DNA from: Archegozetes longisetosus
Lineage: Eukaryota > Arthropoda > Arachnida > Sarcoptiformes > Trhypochthoniidae
Reading direction: 5' to 3'
Length of the DNA: 64,000 nt
Assembly: GCA_018873245.2 (NCBI GenBank)
Contig: JAEMBT020000007.1
Coordinates: 3,281,129 to 3,345,128 of the forward strand
The position numbers and the translations under genes were made by a program. Shown here piece after piece: positions 57,897-64,000 of this stretch. Under the pieces are notes generated by a model. The model was given only the letters and a program-made list of their open reading frames with translations, was not told the origin of the DNA and searched no databases. How positions within the stretch are numbered: position 1 is the first letter of the stretch; every line of letters begins with the position of its first letter.

Positions 57897-58412
57897 GGTG
57901 TGTAACGTAGGTATTGTCGGAATTTTCTCAAAGTATTTAGAAATTTCTAGAAAGTTCGAGAACTAATATGCGTATGGTATATAAGTGGTATGGGTGCCCT
58001 AACCACTGTCACAATTGACTCGCAGTTGTAAATTCCCTCAGGAAATGTCCGAAACTTCACTGTCTATTCGGGAGCGTATTTTGTACAAGTTCGAACTCGG
58101 CCACAATGTAGCAATGGCAGCTCTCAATATCTGTGCTGCACGAGGCGAGGGCATCGTTAGTGAACGCACCTGTCAGCGATGGTTCACGCGGTTAAAGAAC
58201 GGTAACAGATCGTTGGAGGACAAGGAGCGTTCTGGAAGGCTAGTTGAGTTTGATCCGAACAAATTGCTCGCACTGATCACAGATCTTTATGAAAAATCAA
58301 TTTTCCTGTAGATGGAAAACTGTTGTAGACTGTGATGGTGCATATATTGTTGATCAATTGTTTTTGTTGCAATAAAGTTTCAAAAATTCCGACAATACTT
58401 ATGTTGCACACC
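57897..58412 (+). mobile_element. mariner element with large internal deletion
   Basis: The ends GGTGTG(T/C)AAC(G/A)TA and then GTATTGTCGGAATTTT are inverted repeats of about 30 bp. Inside, an intact N-terminal transposase piece is joined to the extreme C-terminus (RWKTVVDCDGAYIVD, in another frame), so most of the catalytic domain is deleted. TA follows the right end; the left flank reads TT, perhaps a mutated TA. Confidence 0.85.
58015..58311 (+). pseudogene. mariner transposase N-terminal (HTH) fragment
   Basis: The frame of about 98 codons starts near TTG 58015 or an ATG at 58042 and reads RERILYKFELGHN, then ICAARGEGIVSERTCQRWF, RLKNGNRSLEDKERSGR. This is the paired helix-turn-helix DNA-binding region of mariner (SETMAR-type) transposases. 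At about residue 88 it runs into the deletion junction and stops. It could still bind element ends if made, but has no catalytic domain. Confidence 0.88.
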
Positions 58413-58593
58413 TATACTAACTTATGAATTTGGTGCACTTTTTAGATCAATTGTACTTCATAAATAACTAGTTGTGTTACAAAATACAAAAATATTGCTG
58501 ATCTGACATTTTCGGAAACAAGTTTAATAAATGTGAAAATTTTGTGCTAGTTGACAAAAACACGAATCACTAATCTTGTGATGTTTTCGAACA

Positions 58594-58600
58594 TATAAAA
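58594..58600 (+). promoter_or_regulatory. TATA box of the carbonic anhydrase gene
   Basis: TATAAAA lies 68 bases upstream of the ATG; predicted start near 58625 leaves a leader of about 37 bases. Confidence 0.65.
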
Positions 58601-58661
58601 ACCTATCATAAGATCTGTTGATTAAACATTTGTAAAAATTTTTGATCTGAAGAGACCAAAA

Positions 58662-60358
58662 ATGAAAGTTGTTTTGTGTGCCTTGTTCTTTATATCAAGT
58701 GTTTCCGCAGAAGCTAATGCTTCATCAAGTGAATGGTCTTATGAAGGTATCTATAGACTAATATACTATCAAATGCTAATTTCTTTACTTACGCATTGAT
58801 GTTTGATTTTAGACCAGGATGAGTGGAGCTCTCTTTTCAGGGCCTGCAGTGGAGACCATCAATCTCCGATCAATATCGATACTTCAAAAGTTGTAATAGA
58901 TTCTACTCTAACCATTGGTTTTTACAACTATGACAAGTACTTTGTAAACAGTACGGCTCAGAATAACGGACACAGCGGTAATCAATTGAATTTGCTATTA
59001 CCGAGCAAATTAAAGCTTAAATAACTTTTCAATTGTAAAGTTCGCGTCTCTTTAACTCCTTATGATCCGAGTCAAACCCCATATATTTCTGGAGAAGCCC
59101 TTCATGGAGAAAAGTTTATTCTCGATTCGTTTCACTTTCATTGGGGTGACGATGGCTTCAGTGGCTCCGAACATTCTATCAATAATATTAGAAAATCAGG
59201 AGAGGTACAATAATTTTCATATGAGTGTGAGTTTGCACTGAATAGTCAATTCTGATAAGACTTCAATTTTTCTTAAGCTTTTAATATCGCATTTTGAATC
59301 TTCAAATAACTAATTAGTGATCCAAACAACTTAAAAGACATACCCAAAATCGCTAAATACAATGTCAGTCATTTTCTGTTAAATAGAAGGCATATTTTTT
59401 TAATATTTTAATAAGAATATGGACTAATTACAAATTTTTGGTGAAGATATTTAACTGTCATTATATTTGATTGAATGTCGATTAAAGTCGTCATTTAAGT
59501 GATTTAATTTGTAACACTAACAAACATGTTTCAATTAAATAGAAAATGACTGACTTTGATTTTTAATGATTTTGGGTATGACTTATGAGTTATTTGGATT
59601 ACTTATTAGTCATTTGAAGATTCGAAATGCGATATTAAAAGATTAAGAAAAATTGAAGTTTTATCAAAACTGACTATTCGGTGCAAACTCACGCTCTTAT
59701 GAAAAGTATTGTACTCATTCATAAGGATCACTACAGCAATAAAGGCTAAAACAACTGAAATTTTCTATTTTCATATAAAAGATTAAAATATTGATATTAA
59801 TTTCAGTTGCATTTCGTTCATTGGAACCAAATATATGGCAATATGAGTAATGCCAGAGATCGAGTTGATGGTCTTGCAGTTGTGACTGTGTTTCTCGAAG
59901 AGTGTCTTATCGACTCAATACCACTCATACCGATCATCAGAGCAGTTAATCGAGTCAGAAACTTCGGTACAGATACGAAAATTCAGGAACCTTTGATTCC
60001 ATCCTCTTTACTGCCTTCAGATCGAAATCTGTTCTATCGATATGAAGGCTCATTAACTACTCCTCCTTGTAGTGAATCAGCAACTTTTATTATATTTGCA
60101 GAACCGATTCGCATCAGTTCATATCAGGTACAAAATGAGCATAAAATCTTTTTTATTACAAGTAAGAATTTTGCCTCTTTAAAGTTATCTCGATTTCGTG
60201 AAATAAGAGCAGAACCAGAGAATGGAGTATCTAAACCACTTAAACATAATTTAAGACAACAACAGCCACTTAATGATCGAATTGTTCAAGGTTCTAAAGG
60301 CTCTAATCGCCTCTCGGACTATATGTTTGGCAGATTTATTAATAGTATTTTTGGTTAG
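58662..60358 (+). CDS. Secreted alpha-carbonic anhydrase, 5 exons
   Basis: Exons 58662-58746, 58813-58977, 59041-59204, 59807-60127 and 60185-60358 give 302 residues. A signal peptide (about 1-16) is followed by the alpha-CA fold: QSPINI, proton-shuttle-type His82 in NNGHSV, zinc ligands His115 and His117 in FHFHWG, third ligand His140 with Glu138 in GELHFVHWN, and Thr222 in GSLTTPPCSE. All catalytic residues are present, so it should interconvert CO2 and bicarbonate outside the cell. The last intron (60128-60184) is 57 bp, a multiple of three without stops; splicing it gives the family-like join ISSYQ-LSRFREIRA, retaining it adds 19 residues. The 602-bp intron 3 hosts a MITE. The Lys/Arg/Gln-rich C-terminus is not a typical GPI signal. 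Confidence 0.92.
59215..59706. mobile_element. MITE inside carbonic anhydrase intron 3
   Basis: Arms of about 170 bp (59215-59390 and 59535-59706), with GAG(T/C)GTGAGTTTGCAC at the tips, are diverged inverted repeats. It makes up most of the 602-bp intron. No coding content. Confidence 0.75.
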
Positions 60359-60481
60359 GTAGTCAGTTAAAACCTTGTTATTTACATTAGAAGTTTGAAT
60401 TATTTGCTTAAACCTGTATAAGGCATGCTTTTATAAAAACAAAACTTGAAGATCTCGTGAGTCATAGCGCTAGCATGAGCG

Positions 60482-60487
60482 AATAAA
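60482..60487 (+). promoter_or_regulatory. Poly(A) signal of the carbonic anhydrase gene
   Basis: AATAAA 123 bases after the stop, followed by further AATAAA copies at 60491 and 60495. Confidence 0.55.
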
Positions 60488-60715
60488 TAGAATAAATAAA
60501 AGTATGATTTTTCAAAATATCAAATCAGGGTTTTATTGAAAAATGTATATCCAAAAGATTATAAACAAAATTTGAGTATGATGAATAATAAGAGAATAAT
60601 AAAAAATTTTGAAATTATAAATAATAAAACTAGATAAAGCAACGGACACATTGATTATAAATTAAATGTGCCCTACATCCCAAATCATAACTCAAACAAC
60701 TTTCAGTTAATGACG

Positions 60716-61698
60716 ACTAGCTAGGCACAATGACTATAAAAATCAGGTAAGAGTCGTTTGAGTGGTACTCGATGAGAGAAGTTCATTCCTCACCCCTCTT
60801 GAGGCTTCGCCTACCCATTGATAAACTACATCCACATCATCGAATAGAGATTAACCATTGAGTGGACGGAGTATAGGCTAGGCATTACCCTCAGTTCACA
60901 TAAGCCACACCTATTCTCATGCGCTCATACCATACAGTTCTATGTAAGTTATTCGTACTTTGTAAAAGTCTACCTTTGCAGACCAACAATGGTTTAATTT
61001 TATTAATTAATCCTAAAATTTAACTGTAAAGATCAAAATTTAGAAAATTCGAAACTATTTTCTATACATTAACATCACAATCAGCTTTGATAAACTATAA
61101 ATTCTTCTTATTTACAATAATATTAATGTTATTTACATATTTATCGCCCGAAGATGTCATTAAAGTCGGAAAGCGTGAACCTTTCAAAATCAATGACACC
61201 TTCGGGCGAATGTTTCAGTAGGTTAGCGTCTTGTGCTGCCAGTCGGGATCTTGAAAAAGCGGGTCATTTCCGGTCGACAATGCAAGATGGCGTACTGTCG
61301 GTAGAGTGGAAGGAGCTAGAGGGGTAGTAGTAGATCACATTGGACAGCCACACGCCTGGTCTCTTCCTGCATCACCGTTTGCTCGCTGGCTCCGCATGGG
61401 AGAAGAATGATAAAAGCTACGTGATTACGTGGCAAGGTAGATTTTTAGGATGTATGAATAATTTATATATAAAACTATATAACGTGGGTGCATGGTAATG
61501 GGAGGAGCTTATGTGGATGAGGGTGACGCCTAGGCAGTATTCCGCCCACACAAGGAATGAATTCTCGCTATTTTGAAAAATGTGCGTGGTTTGTGAACGG
61601 TTAGGCAGAGCTTTAAGAGAAGTGGGGAATGAACTTATCGAGTACCATCCGAAGGGACCTTACCTGATTTTTATAGTCGTTGAGCCTAGTTAGTTGCG
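60716..61698. mobile_element. Long-TIR element, about 980 bp
   Basis: Ends of over 200 bp are diverged inverted repeats (CTAGGC(A/T)CAA(T/C)GACTATA, then AAAATCAGGTAAG, GGTACTCGAT, GAATGA). Near the middle, 61142-61208 forms a hairpin with TCGCCCGAAG and its complement. The GC-richer ends lack a reading frame with known motifs. No clear target duplication. Confidence 0.65.
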
Positions 61699-62732
61699 AT
61701 TGACTCAACTTTCTATTATAAAACTTACATCATTACTACAGTCCTCCAATTTTGAACACATTTTGGTTGAATGAGTTTTAAGGGTCTAGTAAAAAAGCAC
61801 TCTATTCGATCCTCCTGATCTCAAGGATCATGAGAATATAATTCTTTCTAAAATTAGTTTCCACAATTAGAGATTTTCGATCCCAATATTCGAAATATCT
61901 CAAGAACTGAGACAGTTACAAGAATCTGTTTTCCTTATCTAAAATCATTAATTTTCGAAAATTTGTATTAAAAATTTTTACTTAATCGAGTAAGATATAA
62001 AAATACTCAGCTCGATGTTCTGAGTTGAATGATATATTACTTGTCCGGTCTGACCACTTCCGTCGGGAGTTTGCCAGATCAAAGAAACCCGAGTTCCATC
62101 CCATTCCGTCGAAACTACCCCCTTCTGCCCTATCCCCTTCACCCCGTCCCTATAGAGTCTATCAATTATAAAAATTGAATTTCAGTGATGGATACAGCGG
62201 GTCTTTTTATTATATAATGAAATAGATGCGAAATTTCAACTGCACTTAAAGTAATATTGTTTCAATTCTTAGCCAAGTTAAGTCTAATAAAAAGCATTTT
62301 ATCAATATTTCGGAATCTAAATTAGATCTATCTGCAAGTAGTAACGAAAATGTATAACCTATCAGTGATTTACATATCCTAAAAATGATTATTAGTGCAA
62401 ACTTTCATTCATATCAAACTGTAATGAATTCAAGCTAAAAGTTTGATAAAGATATGAAAAGTTGGATTAGTTCTAAACTGTTAATAATCTTAACTCACTC
62501 TCAATTTAGAAGTAGTGTTTAATACTTACAATCTCAAACCTTAGGCTCAGATTAAAAAATACCGAATGACTAAATTGTTAAATACAATATTTAGATACTT
62601 ATGCTTAATAAGCCCATTTGATATTTTTCAATAGAGAAGCGGTTCCTTTTGCAGCCAAAGATTGATGTGTTTTATAAAAACTATATTTTGTTTAGAATGT
62701 TTACCAATTATGTTTTTGTATTTTCTTAGAAA
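61699..62732. other. Intergenic, no gene seen
   Basis: AT-rich apart from a GC-rich run near 62045-62155 (CCGTCGGGAG, CCCATTCCGTC) that resembles hAT subterminal sequence, possibly one end of a broken element. Confidence 0.35.
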
Positions 62733-63682
62733 AGTTTGTACTTTTGAGACACTGGAACATAAAATTCTGTTCCATTCTACGGTACAGGATCTCCATGAGG
62801 TTTCTGAAAATCAATAGCCGTCCTTTCCCGTGAGGTGGAGCGGGATGGGACAGTATATCCCGTCGACAGAATCCCATTAAACGTCTCTACAAATTTGCCT
62901 AATTATAACCGCCTTTAATTTCATCTTAATAACTCAAAATTTTTTTTCTTCCAAACTTAATTTCGAAATATGGTCTTATTCATATTTTTCATAACTATGG
63001 GTTGTGAGTCAGTTTTAATTTTTTTAGGCGATGGTATCGTTGAAGTGGTCATTTGAAGTTTTGATAAATTTTACATCCACTTTTTATGCTAATATTTGAG
63101 CGATTTTCAGAAAATATTGAAGTTGTATACAGTTTAGTGTCACAAAGTTTATTCTTTCGAATAAATATTTACGATTTTTAGTAAATTTAGACATTTTTAA
63201 TTATATAAATTAAACAATTTAGATAAAAAATTCTTATTCACTGAAATATTTAATATATTAGGATATTTTATAAGTTCGTCTAATGAAGTACTTATAATGA
63301 TTTTTCAGTGACTTTTAACAAATTATTCAAACATGACCTAAATGATGATGATTGACTGACTCATCAGTCAATATGACTTGCCAACAAATTTTTGAATTTT
63401 TTCATTCTCCATTGAAAAAATGAACAAAATGGCCAGTGAAGGGACTTTTTCAACTCAAATCTTTGACATTTGAAGAATACTGCGTGTAACTTGATGCTTT
63501 TTCTCTGCCAACACATTCACTAGTTCTGCTTACTGCCTGACCCGGTTGATCAGATCTTCCCTCAAGAGGTTATCGGCAGTGGATTAGAAAAGATCACAGT
63601 AAAATCCAAGTCTACAGTCGGAGTCCTCTGAATGAGAGGTTCAAGCAACCGGGTCAACCAGTCAGCTGAACATGCCAAAGGG
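62733..63682 (-). repeat. Dispersed repeat, second copy of the palindrome-centre insert
   Basis: Reverse-orientation copy of 47675-48583, with strong similarity for about 900 bp from the GGTACAGGATCTCC region to GCCAAAG. No coding content recognised. Confidence 0.8.
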
Positions 63683-63735
63683 GTGAATCTTAGCAATCCC
63701 TGCTCGGGGTGTTCCTATTGGCCTATATCAACGAG

Positions 63736-64000
63736 TCATATGTCGTTGGAAAGGTCTCGTCAAGCTGAGTTCAACGATACCATAGATGATGACCTGTGAC
63801 CTCCGGTTCGCCGACGGGTGACCTTTGACCTCTGACCTATTACCACAATACTTAACCCCTGTAACATATATATCGTTGGAAAGGTTTCGCCAAGCTGAGT
63901 CCAACGATACCATACATGATGACCTGTGACCTCGGGTTCGCCGACGGGTGACCTTTAATCCCCGACCTATTAGAACAATACTTAACCCCTACAACATACA
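63736..64000. repeat. Satellite-like tandem repeat, 130-bp unit
   Basis: Two consecutive units (from TCGTTGGAAAGGT at 63742 and again at 63872, period 130 bp) share GCCGACGGGTGACCTTT and ATACTTAACCCCT. The second unit runs off the window edge, so an array probably continues. Minus-strand frames in it are by-products of the repeat. Confidence 0.8.

Noticed and set aside
63728-63913. Minus-strand 61-residue frame at the window end
   Set aside because: Lies wholly within the 130-bp tandem repeat.
1-64000. tRNA, rRNA genes and CRISPR-like arrays
   Set aside because: I looked for B-box (GGTTCGA) tRNA signatures, rRNA-like GC-rich blocks and regularly spaced repeats with unique spacers; none had supporting structure.

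Overview
This window comes from a eukaryotic nuclear genome that is strongly AT-rich and gene-sparse. Genes are split by GT-AG introns, some only 57-63 bp long, and carry TATA boxes and AATAAA poly(A) signals. An arthropod is most likely: there is a secreted GMC oxidoreductase of the glucose-dehydrogenase type, a GH29 alpha-L-fucosidase, ABCG transporters, a secreted alpha-carbonic anhydrase, and many mariner/Tc1 and hAT relics. A mite or other chelicerate is my guess, but nothing here fixes the species.

Layout. 0.3-3.2 kb: a minisatellite and two hairpin MITEs. 3.3-6.5 kb: a three-exon GMC oxidoreductase gene. 6.7-8.5 kb: two divergent single-exon genes for small proteins with cysteine-rich tails. 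8.5-22 kb: a transposon graveyard with hAT-type MITEs bearing 8-bp target duplications, palindromes, three Tc1/mariner transposase relics, a hAT relic and a BAR-domain (FAM92/CIBAR-like) pseudogene split by a MITE. 22.2-23.9 kb: a five-exon alpha-L-fucosidase with one GC-AG intron, followed by a decayed protein-kinase pseudogene on the minus strand. 26-31 kb: mariner and hAT relics and a 703-bp foldback element. 31.7-39.0 kb: one long ABCG gene. 40-43 kb: two hAT-type elements. 44.9-51 kb: a nested palindrome. 52.5 kb: a third cysteine-tail protein. 55-58.4 kb: more MITEs and an internally deleted mariner. 58.7-60.4 kb: the carbonic anhydrase. 60.7-64 kb: long-TIR elements and the start of a 130-bp satellite.

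Two loci stand out. The ABCG gene encodes NBD-TMD-NBD-TMD in one reading frame (about 1288 residues). Animal ABCG proteins are normally half-transporters, so this looks like a full-size transporter made by tandem duplication and read-through fusion; one A in an A7 run breaks the frame in the first NBD. The palindrome at 44.9-51 kb carries four copies (two divergent pairs) of a two-exon gene for a 102-residue secreted precursor. The precursor ends, after a Lys-Arg site, in an eight-cysteine peptide of very regular spacing. A fifth decayed copy lies just outside, and one copy has changed almost only in the mature-peptide region.

The genes do not form one pathway. Apart from the ABCG halves, the peptide quartet and possibly the cysteine-tail proteins, they are independent neighbours separated by mobile DNA. 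All calls are from reading the sequence; no database search was possible.
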